Positions 45,717-53,946 of a stretch of 64,000 nucleotides of DNA are shown here, in pieces (the first letter of the stretch is position 1; the number at the start of each line of letters is the position of its first letter). Origin of the DNA: Duganella phyllosphaerae (lineage in GTDB: Bacteria; Pseudomonadota; Gammaproteobacteria; Burkholderiales; Burkholderiaceae_D); contig NZ_LROM01000093.1 in assembly GCF_001758785.1 (NCBI RefSeq), forward strand, positions 141,537 through 205,536, in the 5' to 3' direction. The notes beneath the pieces are model-generated. The model did no database searches and was not told the origin of the DNA. It worked only from the letters and a program-made list of their open reading frames with translations. The position numbers and the translations under genes were made by a program.

Positions 45717-47535
45717 TACCACGTCGCCCGAAGCGAAGCTGACCAATCCCGACACCACCTCGATCGGCGCCCAGACGCGCCAGGCCTTTGCGCTGCTGCG
45801 CCGCGCCGCCCGTCCCGACCAGCACCACCTGGGCTGGGCCGTGCTGTGGCTGATGCTCGCTGCCCTGTTCGAAGTGATGGGCCCCATCATGGGCAAGGCG
45901 CTGATCGACGAACACCTGCTGCCGCACCACCTGGACTGGCCGCGCATGGCCATGCTGCTGGCCGGCCTGCTGCTGTCGGGCTGGATCGCCAGCGGCCTGC
46001 GTTACCTGCAACTGGTGCGCCTGTCCGGCCTGGCCATGCGCTCGGTGATGCGGCTGCGCGAAATGGTGTACACCCACGTGCTGCTGCTGCCGATGTCGTT
46101 TTTCGACCGCGCCATCACCGGACAGCTGGTCTCGCGCGTGACCAACGACACCGAGGCGGTCAAGAATCTGTACATCCAGGTGCTGTTCGTGATCCTCGAC
46201 AGCACCATCGTGCTGGTGGGGACCATGGCCGCCATGGCGTGGCTCGACATCCGCCTGATGGGCATGGTGCTGGCGCTGCTGCCGGCGGTGCTGGTGATCG
46301 TGTTCCTGTACCAGCGCTGGAGCGCGCCGGCCGTCACCCGCGCACGCGCCCTGCGCAGCGACATCAACGGCCAGATGGCCGAGTCGATCGGCGGCATGAG
46401 CGTGCTGCAGGCGAACAATGCGCAAGAGCGTTTCGGCGCCCGCTTTGCCGCCACCAACCAGGCCCACTACACGGCGCGCCAGGCCGAGCTGCGCGCCAAT
46501 GCCTGGCTGCTGCGTCCCGCGCTCGACCTGTTCAACGTGATCCTGCTGGCGGTGGTCATCTACGTGTTCGGCCAGCGCCAGATGACCGCCACCGAGGTGG
46601 GCGTGCTGTATGCGTTCATCAGCTACCTGGCGCGCGTGATCGAGCCGCTGATCCAGATCACCATGCAGTTCAGCCAGCTGCAGCAGGCCGTGGTGGCCAG
46701 CGCCCGCGTGGCCACGCTGCTTAATGAAGCGGAAGCGAAGGAACACACGGCCGCCGCCAGCGGCCAGGCGGCGGCCGCCGATCAACACTCGGCAGGGCCG
46801 CAGCCGGCGGTGGCGATCCGCCACCTGGACTTCGCCTACAACCCGGGCCAGCCGGTGCTGCACGACCTGTCGCTGGAGATACCTGCCGGCGCCTTCATCG
46901 GCATCGTCGGCCATACCGGCAGCGGCAAGTCCACCCTGCTCTCGCTGCTGCTGCGCTTTTATCCGGCGCCGCACGGCAGCATCACGCTGCACGGCGTGGC
47001 GCTCGACGATATCGACAACGAACGCTTCCGCGCCGATGTGGGCCTGGTGCCGCAAGACCCGTTCCTGCTGGCGGCGTCCGCGCGCGAGAACATCGACATG
47101 GGCCGTGGCCTGACGCAGGCGCAGATCGAGACCGCCGCGCGCGCGGCGCACGCGCACGACTTCATCATGGCGCTCGAGCGCGGCTACGACACCGAACTGG
47201 GCGAAGGCGGCTCGCGCCTGGCCGTGGGCCAGAAACAGCTGATCGCGATCGCCCGCGCGCTGGCCGGCCAGCCGCGCATCCTGCTGCTCGACGAAGCGAC
47301 GTCGCACATCGATTCGCAGACCGAGCAGGTGGTGCAGGTGGCGCTCGACGAGTTGCGCGGCAAGGTGACGGTGATCGCGATTGCCCACCGCCTGTCCACC
47401 ATCCGCGACGCCGACCGCATCATCGTGCTCAACCACGGCCGCATCACCGAGACCGGCCCGCACGAGGAACTGATGCAGATCGAGGGCGGCTTGTACCAGC
47501 GCCTGTACCTGTTGCAGCAACTAAGCACCAGCTGA
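45706..47535 (+). CDS. mdlB: ABC exporter half-transporter MdlB
   Basis: A 609-aa partner of MdlA: membrane domain about 25-340, nucleotide-binding domain about 370-600 with Walker A HTGSGKST, an atypical signature LAVGQKQL (LSGGQ replaced, as in other MdlB proteins) and a normal Walker B LLLLDEATSHID. Complementary defects in MdlA and MdlB give one canonical ATP site, the hallmark of heterodimeric ABC exporters. The ATG at 45706 overlaps the end of mdlA by 11 bp, showing translational coupling. Confidence 0.91.
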   Translation: MPPDTTSPEAKLTNPDTTSIGAQTRQAFALLRRAARPDQHHLGWAVLWLMLAALFEVMGPIMGKALIDEHLLPHHLDWPRMAMLLAGLLLSGWIASGLRYLQLVRLSGLAMRSVMRLREMVYTHVLLLPMSFFDRAITGQLVSRVTNDTEAVKNLYIQVLFVILDSTIVLVGTMAAMAWLDIRLMGMVLALLPAVLVIVFLYQRWSAPAVTRARALRSDINGQMAESIGGMSVLQANNAQERFGARFAATNQAHYTARQAELRANAWLLRPALDLFNVILLAVVIYVFGQRQMTATEVGVLYAFISYLARVIEPLIQITMQFSQLQQAVVASARVATLLNEAEAKEHTAAASGQAAAADQHSAGPQPAVAIRHLDFAYNPGQPVLHDLSLEIPAGAFIGIVGHTGSGKSTLLSLLLRFYPAPHGSITLHGVALDDIDNERFRADVGLVPQDPFLLAASARENIDMGRGLTQAQIETAARAAHAHDFIMALERGYDTELGEGGSRLAVGQKQLIAIARALAGQPRILLLDEATSHIDSQTEQVVQVALDELRGKVTVIAIAHRLSTIRDADRIIVLNHGRITETGPHEELMQIEGGLYQRLYLLQQLSTS

Positions 47536-47624
47536 GCCGGCGAATCTGTTGCGCGCTGCTGCCATAGTGTGGGTTTACGCGCACAATTGCACGGCGCGTG
47601 CCCATTTCTCGGTTGCAATACCCC

Positions 47625-47630
47625 TATAAT
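47625..47630 (+). promoter_or_regulatory. -10 box of the TPR-GGDEF gene
   Basis: Perfect TATAAT; the -35 region is not recognisable. Transcription would start near 47637, so a TTG start codon at 47630 can be excluded if this promoter is used. Confidence 0.4.
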
Positions 47631-47668
47631 TGACTGCGCTAAAACAGGACAAAAGCGAAGGGGTGGCG

Positions 47669-49837
47669 TTGGCGGGATCGGGATATCGCGGAACAAGCGG
47701 CAAGGTGCGCAGGCGCGCCCTGGCGCTAGCATTGGCAACCGCGTTGGCAACCGCCCTGGCGCTCACCGCCGGTCCGGCTGGCGCGCAAACGCCGGCACCA
47801 ACTCAAACCTCCACCCAGGCAGAGAACGAGGCGCTGCGCGCGCGCCTGATCGAGATCCGTGAACAATGCCGCTTCCTGCCCGAAAAGGCGCTGGCCGCGC
47901 TCGCGCAGATCGCGCCCGAGCTGGCCGGCCGGCCGGGCGCCTTGCAGGCCGACCTGCTGACCATCGAAGCGGACGGCCGCATGCGCCAGGGCCGCTACGA
48001 CGACGCCATGGCCTCTGCCGAAAAAGCCATCGCGCTGGGCCGAGAACTGCATGACGACGCCATCGTCGCCAAGGCCCAGCTGACCAAGGTCTACGTGCTG
48101 TTTGCGCGCGCCGATGTCGAGGCCGCTCACCAGCTGGCGTTCGAGGCCGAGAAGCTGGCCATGCGCACCAATAACGCCGCCGTGCGCGCCCAGGCGACCA
48201 TTACCGCCGGCCAGACCCACGCCGAACAGGGCAACTTCCCGGCCGCCCTGGTCAAGTTGCAGCAGGCGGTGGAAATTGCGCGCGACGTCACCAGCGATCC
48301 GCCGACGCTGGCGGCGGCGCTCAATGCGCTGACCCGGCTGCTGGTGCAGATGAAGGAGTTCGACCAGGCCGCCGCCAGCCTCGACGAACTGCTGGCCGAA
48401 TCGGCAAAACTCAATTCGCCGGGCCGCATGTCGATCGCCAAAAACGCCGAATACTGGCTGACCAGCGACACCGGGCAAATGCAGCGCGCCATGCGGGCAC
48501 TGCGCGCAGAGCTGGAGCTCGAGCGCAAGATGGGCGCCGAGCGCATGGCCACCACCACGCTGGTCAACCTGGCCGACCTGCACCTCAAGCTGCGCGACTA
48601 CCCGCGCGCCGCCCAGTATGCGCAGGAAGCGCTGCAGGTCACGCAGCGCAACAACGATCAATCGACCGAGGCTACCGCGCGCGTCAACCTGGGCAACGCA
48701 CTGCTGGCCATGGGCCGCATCGCCGAGGGCAAGCGCCAGTTCGAAGCGGGCATGGCGCGCTACGAAAAGGAAAACAACAAGCCGGAGCTGCAACTGGTCA
48801 TGCGCGAGTACGGCGTGGCGCTGGAAAACGCCGGCGACCTCGCTGGCGCCCTGGCGGCCTACCACCGCGAACGCGCGCTCTCGGACGAGCTGTTCGAACG
48901 CCAGCGCCAGAAGTCGATGCTGGAACTGCAGGAAAAATACGAGACCGACAAGAAGGAACGCCAGATCGAACTGCTCAGCCGCGAGAACCAGCTGCAAACG
49001 GCGGAACTGGACAACCGCGCGCTGCAGCAGCGCCTGTGGTGGCTGCTGGCGCTGGTATTCGCGCTGGCGGCCGTGGTGGTGGGACTGTTGTACCGCAAGG
49101 TGCGTCACAGCTACGCCCGGCTCGAAGAAAAGAACCTGGAACTGAAAGCCCAGTCCACCCTCGATCCACTGACGTCGCTCTACAACCGCCGCCACTTCCA
49201 GGACTATATGCGCACGCTGGCGCCGGTGCCGTCAGATCGGCGCGGGCAGCGCGGCGACGACGTGGTGGGCGCACTGTTCCTGCTCGACGTCGATCACTTC
49301 AAGCATATCAACGACAGCTACGGCCACGCCGCCGGCGACGCCGTGCTCACGGCGATCGCCGACAACCTGCGGATCGTATTGCGCGAAACCGACATGATCG
49401 TGCGCTGGGGCGGCGAGGAGTTCCTGGCCTTCCTGCCGGCCGTGGCGCGCGACGACCTCGACGACATCGCGCGGCGCATCCTGCACGGCATCTCGGCGCA
49501 GCGCGTGTCCTACCAGGAGCAGGAGATCGCGGTCAATGTGTCGGTGGGGTTTGCGCCGTATCCGCTGGCGCCGGGCGCCACGCCGCTGCCATGGGAGCGG
49601 GCGGTGAACCTGGTGGACATGGCGCTGTACCTGGCCAAGGCCCACGGCCGCAACCGCGCTTACGGCGTGCGCGGCTTCGCCCTTTTCGAGCGGACCTCGA
49701 TGGAGGCGATCGAACAGGACCTGGAACGCGCCTGGCGCGATGGCTACGTGGATTTGAGCGTGGTGCTCAGTGGCGCACCGGAGGCGCCGCCGCCGTCGCA
49801 AGACAACGTGGTGCGGCTCCAGCGCGCGGGTACTTGA
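47669..49837 (+). CDS. Periplasmic-sensor TPR diguanylate cyclase (GGDEF)
   Basis: Makes c-di-GMP. About 722 aa: basic N-terminus and hydrophobic signal sequence (ALALALATALATALALTAG), a periplasmic TPR-like helical region (about 35-410), a coiled coil, one membrane helix (LWWLLALVFALAAVVVGLLY, about 455-475), then the GGDEF domain with DPLTSLYNRRHF and active-site GGEEF. An RETD inhibition site lies 5 residues before GGEEF, so product feedback is expected. The TTG at 47669 is chosen because GAAGGGG ends 5 bp upstream and TATAAT at 47625 rules out the TTG at 47630; a GTG at 47663 is the alternative. A stand-alone gene after mdlAB. Confidence 0.88.
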   Translation: MAGSGYRGTSGKVRRRALALALATALATALALTAGPAGAQTPAPTQTSTQAENEALRARLIEIREQCRFLPEKALAALAQIAPELAGRPGALQADLLTIEADGRMRQGRYDDAMASAEKAIALGRELHDDAIVAKAQLTKVYVLFARADVEAAHQLAFEAEKLAMRTNNAAVRAQATITAGQTHAEQGNFPAALVKLQQAVEIARDVTSDPPTLAAALNALTRLLVQMKEFDQAAASLDELLAESAKLNSPGRMSIAKNAEYWLTSDTGQMQRAMRALRAELELERKMGAERMATTTLVNLADLHLKLRDYPRAAQYAQEALQVTQRNNDQSTEATARVNLGNALLAMGRIAEGKRQFEAGMARYEKENNKPELQLVMREYGVALENAGDLAGALAAYHRERALSDELFERQRQKSMLELQEKYETDKKERQIELLSRENQLQTAELDNRALQQRLWWLLALVFALAAVVVGLLYRKVRHSYARLEEKNLELKAQSTLDPLTSLYNRRHFQDYMRTLAPVPSDRRGQRGDDVVGALFLLDVDHFKHINDSYGHAAGDAVLTAIADNLRIVLRETDMIVRWGGEEFLAFLPAVARDDLDDIARRILHGISAQRVSYQEQEIAVNVSVGFAPYPLAPGATPLPWERAVNLVDMALYLAKAHGRNRAYGVRGFALFERTSMEAIEQDLERAWRDGYVDLSVVLSGAPEAPPPSQDNVVRLQRAGT

Positions 49838-50209
49838 TTACTTGCCGGCTTCGCGTTCTGCAGCCTTTTGCTGCATGTTTTCGCCGGCCTGCTCCAGTTT
49901 GCGGCCTGCAGCATCGGTGGCCTGATTGAGCTTGGCGCCGGCGGTGTCCGCTGCGCGGTCGAGCTTGGCGCCAGTTTCCTTGGCAGCCTGGTCCATCTTG
50001 TGGCCCGCTTCGGTCATTTTCTGGTCCGCTTCGCGCGACGCCTGTTTCATCTCGGCGCCGGCGCGCTCGCTGGCCTGGTCGATCTGGCGGCCCGCGGTTT
50101 CCGCCGGACCGGCGCCGACCGTGTCTTCCTTCTTCTGGCAACCGCCCAGCAGTGCGGCCATGACCAGTACCGCAGCTGCAGTTTTGCCCAATGTCGTGAT
50201 CGTCGTCAT
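49838..50209 (-). CDS. Lipoprotein with 11-residue amphipathic repeats
   Basis: A 123-aa protein with a lipoprotein signal (VLVMAALLGGC, Cys about residue 24) and, from about residue 40, an all-helical region made of about seven 11-residue units of the form QAxxxAGxKLD (for example QAAKETGAKLD, RAADTAGAKLN, QATDAAGRKLE). Such 11-mer periodicity is typical of LEA-like and apolipoprotein-like amphipathic helices. Ribosome site AGGAGA lies 8 bp upstream. Anchored in the inner or outer membrane and reaching into the periplasm; a stress or envelope-stabilising role is possible but not shown. It ends directly at the convergent GGDEF gene. Confidence 0.82.
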   Translation of the reverse strand: MTTITTLGKTAAAVLVMAALLGGCQKKEDTVGAGPAETAGRQIDQASERAGAEMKQASREADQKMTEAGHKMDQAAKETGAKLDRAADTAGAKLNQATDAAGRKLEQAGENMQQKAAEREAGK

Positions 50210-50285
50210 GTGTATCTCCTCAAGGAATGGTGTTGCCATTAGCATACAAGGAGTTGCGCAGATGCAGCGCACGCTTCAACGAGTT

Positions 50286-50738
50286 TCAGGTATTGATTTT
50301 CTTCGGCGGCGGCGGCGGCGCGAAAACGATGTTTTCCGACTCGGGCGCCGTCGCCAGCGCGTCCGAGGTTTCCAGCCAATGCATCAGTTTTTCCATGCGG
50401 CGGATCAGGATGCCCTTGCTGTTGATGTAGCCGACCTGCTCGAAGTTTTCCGGCTTGCTGATCATCTTGGAGACAGTGGGCAGGTTTTCGGCCAGGCGGT
50501 CGAACGCCTTGCGCGCCTTTTGCTCCCACTTGACCAGGTTCGGTTCGTTGAAGCGGTTGCTCTCGTAATAAATCGTGAGCGTACGGTCATGGTTGCCATA
50601 ACCGACAATCGCCGCACCCCGGCGCACGGTGTCCAGCACATCTTCCTTGATGTTGGCCGTAGGCACGAACAAGGCGGCACGCGCGGTGGCGCTGTCGGGT
50701 CGTTCCAGCGGCAAATCCTGTCCCATTAATACGGTCAT
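50286..50738 (-). CDS. Conserved-looking protein of unknown function
   Basis: A 150-aa soluble protein with no motif I recognise. It is rich in charged residues, has a predicted mixed alpha/beta N-terminal part (ALFVPTANIKEDVLDTVRRG, IVGYGNHDRTLTIYYES), a helical centre (VKWEQKARKAFDRLAENL) and a proline run near the C-terminus (APPPPPKK). Codon usage and an AGGA ribosome site 6 bp before the ATG at 50738 support that it is real. It lies 76 bp upstream of the repeat lipoprotein gene on the same strand and may be co-transcribed with it. Confidence 0.65.
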   Translation of the reverse strand: MTVLMGQDLPLERPDSATARAALFVPTANIKEDVLDTVRRGAAIVGYGNHDRTLTIYYESNRFNEPNLVKWEQKARKAFDRLAENLPTVSKMISKPENFEQVGYINSKGILIRRMEKLMHWLETSDALATAPESENIVFAPPPPPKKINT

Positions 50739-50905
50739 ACGCATCCTGTTGTGGTCGCCATGGAGTTGCTGCTAGGCTATATTCTGGATTTTATATCGCG
50801 GTCATGGCGCAAGACAAGAAGAAAGGCAGCACAGCGCCCGCTAAAGCCGATAGAACGTCCTGCAGCGTGGCGCGCACGCGAATCTGCGCGGCGGGGGTGC
50901 CCCCG

Positions 50906-50960
50906 TATTGGCCCTGTATTGGCCCTGTATTGACCCTGTATTGGCCCTGTCTTGGCTCGG
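50906..50960. repeat. 11-bp tandem repeat, about five copies
   Basis: Unit TATTGGCCCTG at 50906, 50917 and 50939, a one-base variant TATTGACCCTG at 50928, and a degenerate copy at 50950-50960. Placed in the leader/promoter region of the aminopeptidase gene, just upstream of a TATAAT at 50980-50985. Preceded by a small GC hairpin (CGGGGG TG CCCCCG, 50891-50904). Confidence 0.85.
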
Positions 50961-50979
50961 TCATGGCCTGACGGTGTCC

Positions 50980-50985
50980 TATAAT
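50980..50985 (+). promoter_or_regulatory. -10 box upstream of the aminopeptidase gene
   Basis: TATAAT, 33 bp before the ATG at 51019. No good -35 at 16-18 bp, but the tandem repeat upstream supplies several TTGGCC/TTGACC elements. Confidence 0.4.
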
Positions 50986-51018
50986 GCCGGCTCCAGCGAC
51001 CATTTCAGCCCCGTCACG

Positions 51019-52062
51019 ATGTCCTCCCCCGCTTTGAACACTCCTTTGGCCGCTGCCGCCGTCGATGCCGCCGAGCGCCACCTGCGCGACACCCTGGCGA
51101 TCGCCATCGGCCACGCACCGCCGCACGCGGCGCTGATCGTCCACGACACCCGCACCGAGCTCAACCTGGCGCTGACCGAAGCCTACCGCCGCGTGGTGCC
51201 CGATGCGCGTTTCATCGACTTCGACGCGGTGTCCCCCGACGATGTGCTGGCCGCCTTTGCGCAGCTGGCCGCCGGCGACCTGGTGGTGCTGGTGCAATCG
51301 ACCAGCTTCCGGCTCGAGGCCTTCCGCATCCGCATCGAGCTGTTCAAGCGCGGCCTGAAAGTGATCGAACATGTGCACCTGGCACGCATGCCTGGCGTGC
51401 AGGGGCTGCACTACATCGAATCGCTGGCCTACGACCCCGCCTATTATCGCGGCGTGGGCCACGCCCTGAAGGCGCGCATCGATGGCGCCAGCCATGGCAT
51501 GGTGGACAGCGGCGACGGCGCGCAACTGGTGTTCGGCTCAAAGTTCGAAGCGGCCAAACTCAATATCGGCGACTACACCGGCATGAACAATATCGGCGGC
51601 CAGTTCCCGCTCGGTGAAGTGTTTACCGAGGCGCGCGACCTGGAAGCGGTCAACGGCCGCGCGCGCATCTTCGTGTTCGGCGACACCTCGTTCCACGTCA
51701 ACCAGCCGGCGGTGCCGGTCACGATCGTCGTCGAAAAAGGCCGCGTGGTGGGCGCCGAGAACAGCACGCCGGAATTCGACAACATGCTGGCCATCATCCG
51801 CGCCCACGAAGGCGACGTGTGGTTGCGCGAACTGGGCTTCGGCATGAACCGCGCCTTCTCGCGCACGCGCCTGGTGGACGATATCGGCACCTACGAGCGC
51901 ATGTGCGGCATCCACCTGTCGCTGGGCGCCAAGCATGGCGTGTACACCAAGCCGCAATTCAAGCGCAAGGATGCGCGCTACCACGTCGACGTGTTCGCGG
52001 TGACCGACGGCGTGTACCTGGACGGCCAGCAGGTGTACGCGGACGGCGCCTGGCAGCCCTGA
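51019..52062 (+). CDS. Aminopeptidase-like protein (M29/thermophilic aminopeptidase-like)
   Basis: A 347-aa soluble protein. The region NNIGGQFPLGEVFTEARDLEAVNG, with GGxxPxGEVFT, resembles the metal-binding NxPxGEVF segment of M29 aminopeptidases; ELGFGMNRAFSRTRLVDDIGTYERMCGIHLSLG fits the conserved ExGxGxN...G..H.a.G end. The N-terminal half is alpha/beta and less typical. Assignment to a metallo-aminopeptidase is therefore likely but not certain. It stands alone, convergent with the lysR-type gene. Confidence 0.65.
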   Translation: MSSPALNTPLAAAAVDAAERHLRDTLAIAIGHAPPHAALIVHDTRTELNLALTEAYRRVVPDARFIDFDAVSPDDVLAAFAQLAAGDLVVLVQSTSFRLEAFRIRIELFKRGLKVIEHVHLARMPGVQGLHYIESLAYDPAYYRGVGHALKARIDGASHGMVDSGDGAQLVFGSKFEAAKLNIGDYTGMNNIGGQFPLGEVFTEARDLEAVNGRARIFVFGDTSFHVNQPAVPVTIVVEKGRVVGAENSTPEFDNMLAIIRAHEGDVWLRELGFGMNRAFSRTRLVDDIGTYERMCGIHLSLGAKHGVYTKPQFKRKDARYHVDVFAVTDGVYLDGQQVYADGAWQP

Positions 52063-52063
52063 C

Positions 52064-52999
52064 TCACACTTCGCCCTGTTCGTGCAACACGCGGTCCCAC
52101 GGCGGCACCGGCTGGTACTCGGCCACCAGGTGATCGATCAGCGCGCGCACCTTGGGCGACGGCTGGCGGCTGGCCGGGTACAGCGCCGACAGGTGGTTGA
52201 GCGGCAGTTCCCAGTCGGTCAGCACCGGCGCCAGCGTGCCCTCGCGCAGCGCGCGCCAGGCCAGGAAGGTGGTGTGGTACACGATGCCCAGCCCCTGCTG
52301 CGCCGCCTGGTGCAGCACCAGGCCGTTGTTGGCGGTGAACGCCGCCTGCACCCGCACCGTCTGGCGCTGCGCCCCTTTTGAAAAATGCCACGCCGTGCCG
52401 GCCGTCAGGTGGCTGAAGTGCAGGCAGCGGTGATCGTGCAGGTCTTGCGGCGTGCGCGGCGTGCCGTGGCGCGCCAGGTAGGCCGGGCTGGCGCACAGCA
52501 CCGCGCGGCACGGCGCCAGCGGCCGCATGGCCAGCGCGTGCACGTCCGGGATGCCGCCCACCCGGATGGTCAGATCGAAACCGTGCTCGATCGGGTCGAG
52601 CAGCGCATCGTCGACGTGCAGCGACGGCGCCAGCTGCGGGTGCAGCAGATTGAAACGGGCCACCGAGCCGGCCAGCCACTCGCTGCCAAAGCTCGACGGC
52701 GCCTGGATGCGCAGCGGTCCGGCCAGTTCGGCGCCGGCGGCGGCGCTGACCACCGCGCGCGCGGCCTCGTGCGCCTGCGCCACGGCTGCCGCGCACGGCG
52801 CCAGGTAGGCCTGACCGGCATCGGTCAGGCTCACTTCGCGGGTGGAGCGGTGCAGCAGGCGCGCCTGCAGGCGCTCTTCCAGTTGCAGCACGTGCTTGCT
52901 GACCATGGCGCGCGTGAGCCCCAGCCGCCGGCCGGCCTCGCTAAAGCTGCGCTGGCGCGCCACCTCGACAAAAATCTCCATTGCGCGTAATTGGTCCAT
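52064..52999 (-). CDS. LysR-family transcriptional regulator
   Basis: A 311-aa regulator: N-terminal winged HTH (MDQLRAMEIFVEVARQRSFSEAGRRLGLTRAMVSKHVLQLEERL), then a periplasmic-binding-protein-like effector domain (about 90-300). The subgroup is the CrgA/YafC-like one common in betaproteobacteria. It is divergent from the PhyH dioxygenase/isomerase pair with an inverted repeat in between (53005-53027), so it probably controls that pair and itself. ATG at 52999 directly precedes the HTH; earlier starts would enter the operator. Confidence 0.9.
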   Translation of the reverse strand: MDQLRAMEIFVEVARQRSFSEAGRRLGLTRAMVSKHVLQLEERLQARLLHRSTREVSLTDAGQAYLAPCAAAVAQAHEAARAVVSAAAGAELAGPLRIQAPSSFGSEWLAGSVARFNLLHPQLAPSLHVDDALLDPIEHGFDLTIRVGGIPDVHALAMRPLAPCRAVLCASPAYLARHGTPRTPQDLHDHRCLHFSHLTAGTAWHFSKGAQRQTVRVQAAFTANNGLVLHQAAQQGLGIVYHTTFLAWRALREGTLAPVLTDWELPLNHLSALYPASRQPSPKVRALIDHLVAEYQPVPPWDRVLHEQGEV

Positions 53000-53004
53000 C
53001 AACG

Positions 53005-53027
53005 ATTGTCGCCAGTTTGACGACAAT
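53005..53027. promoter_or_regulatory. Candidate LysR operator
   Basis: Inverted repeat ATTGTCG-N9-CGACAAT starting 6 bp upstream of the lysR-type ATG. It contains the T-N11-A type symmetry common to LysR sites and lies 19 bp upstream of the -35 of the divergent promoter. Confidence 0.5.
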
Positions 53028-53045
53028 GTGTCAATGCTTTGTGGA

Positions 53046-53074
53046 TTGTTGTGGCACGCGGCCGCGCTTACAAT
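53046..53074 (+). promoter_or_regulatory. Promoter of the PhyH dioxygenase-isomerase operon
   Basis: TTGTTG (53046-53051), 17-bp spacer, TACAAT (53069-53074), 33 bp upstream of the ATG at 53107. Confidence 0.5.
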
Positions 53075-53106
53075 CGGCTTTTACTTATTCAGCCTGGAGC
53101 CGCAAC

Positions 53107-53946
53107 ATGTTGACAGACGCGCAAAAACAGCAATACCAACGCGATGGTTACCTGGTGGTGCCGGACTTTAAAAGCGCCGCCGAGATCGCCGTGCTGCGCG
53201 AGCGCGCGGCGCAGATTGTCAACCAGTTCGATCCGGGCGCGCAGTCGGGCATCTTCAGCACCATCGAGCAGGAAAAGACCACCGACGACTACTTCCTCGG
53301 CTCCGACAACACCGTGCGCTGCTTCTTCGAGGAAGAAGCGTTTGGCGCCGACGGCCAGCTCAAGCAGGACAAGTCGCTGTCGATCAACAAGATCGGCCAC
53401 GCCATGCACGATCTCGATCCCACCTTCCGCGCGTTTACCGCCGACGAGCGCCTCAATGCGGTGGCCCGCGACGTCGGCCTGATGGACCCGAAAGTGTGGC
53501 AATCGATGTACATCTTCAAGCAGCCCGGTATCGGCGGCGAAGTGCGCTGGCACCAGGACGCCACCTATTTCGACACCGACCCGGTGAGCGTGACCACGTT
53601 CTGGTTCGCGCTGGAAGACGCCACCCTCGACAACGGCTGCATGTGGGCCGAACCGGGCGGCCATCGCGGCCCGATGCGCGAGCGCTTTTTGCGCAATGGC
53701 GACCAGGTCCGCATGGAAAAGCTGAGCGACCTGCCCTGGCCCGATAACAGCACCGCGGTGCCGCTGCCGTGCAAGGCCGGCAGCCTGGTGGTATTCCACG
53801 GCCTGCTGCCGCACTACAGCGCACCGAACCGTTCGGCCGTCTCGCGCCACGCCTACACGCTGCACGTGACCGATGGCGCGACCGCCTACTCGCCGCAAAA
53901 CTGGATCCAGCGCGACGAACGCCTGCCGGTGCGGGGCTTCATTTAA
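53107..53946 (+). CDS. Phytanoyl-CoA dioxygenase (PhyH) family protein
   Basis: A 279-aa 2-oxoglutarate/Fe(II) oxygenase. Start LTDAQKQQYQRDGYLVVPDF is typical of PhyH proteins; iron ligands H149-Q-D151 (RWHQDATYF) and H236 (LLPHYSAPNRS), and a 2OG-binding Arg shortly after. Bacterial PhyH proteins hydroxylate many small molecules. The stop overlaps the start of the sugar-isomerase gene by one base (TAATG), so both should act on the same compound. Controlled probably by the divergent LysR protein. Substrate unknown. Confidence 0.88.
   Translation: MLTDAQKQQYQRDGYLVVPDFKSAAEIAVLRERAAQIVNQFDPGAQSGIFSTIEQEKTTDDYFLGSDNTVRCFFEEEAFGADGQLKQDKSLSINKIGHAMHDLDPTFRAFTADERLNAVARDVGLMDPKVWQSMYIFKQPGIGGEVRWHQDATYFDTDPVSVTTFWFALEDATLDNGCMWAEPGGHRGPMRERFLRNGDQVRMEKLSDLPWPDNSTAVPLPCKAGSLVVFHGLLPHYSAPNRSAVSRHAYTLHVTDGATAYSPQNWIQRDERLPVRGFI

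Noticed and set aside
50804..50971. A 55-aa open frame beginning MAQDKKKG through the 11-bp tandem repeat
   Set aside because: No ribosome site, and the second half only translates the tandem repeat in shifting frames; no protein-like composition after residue 30.
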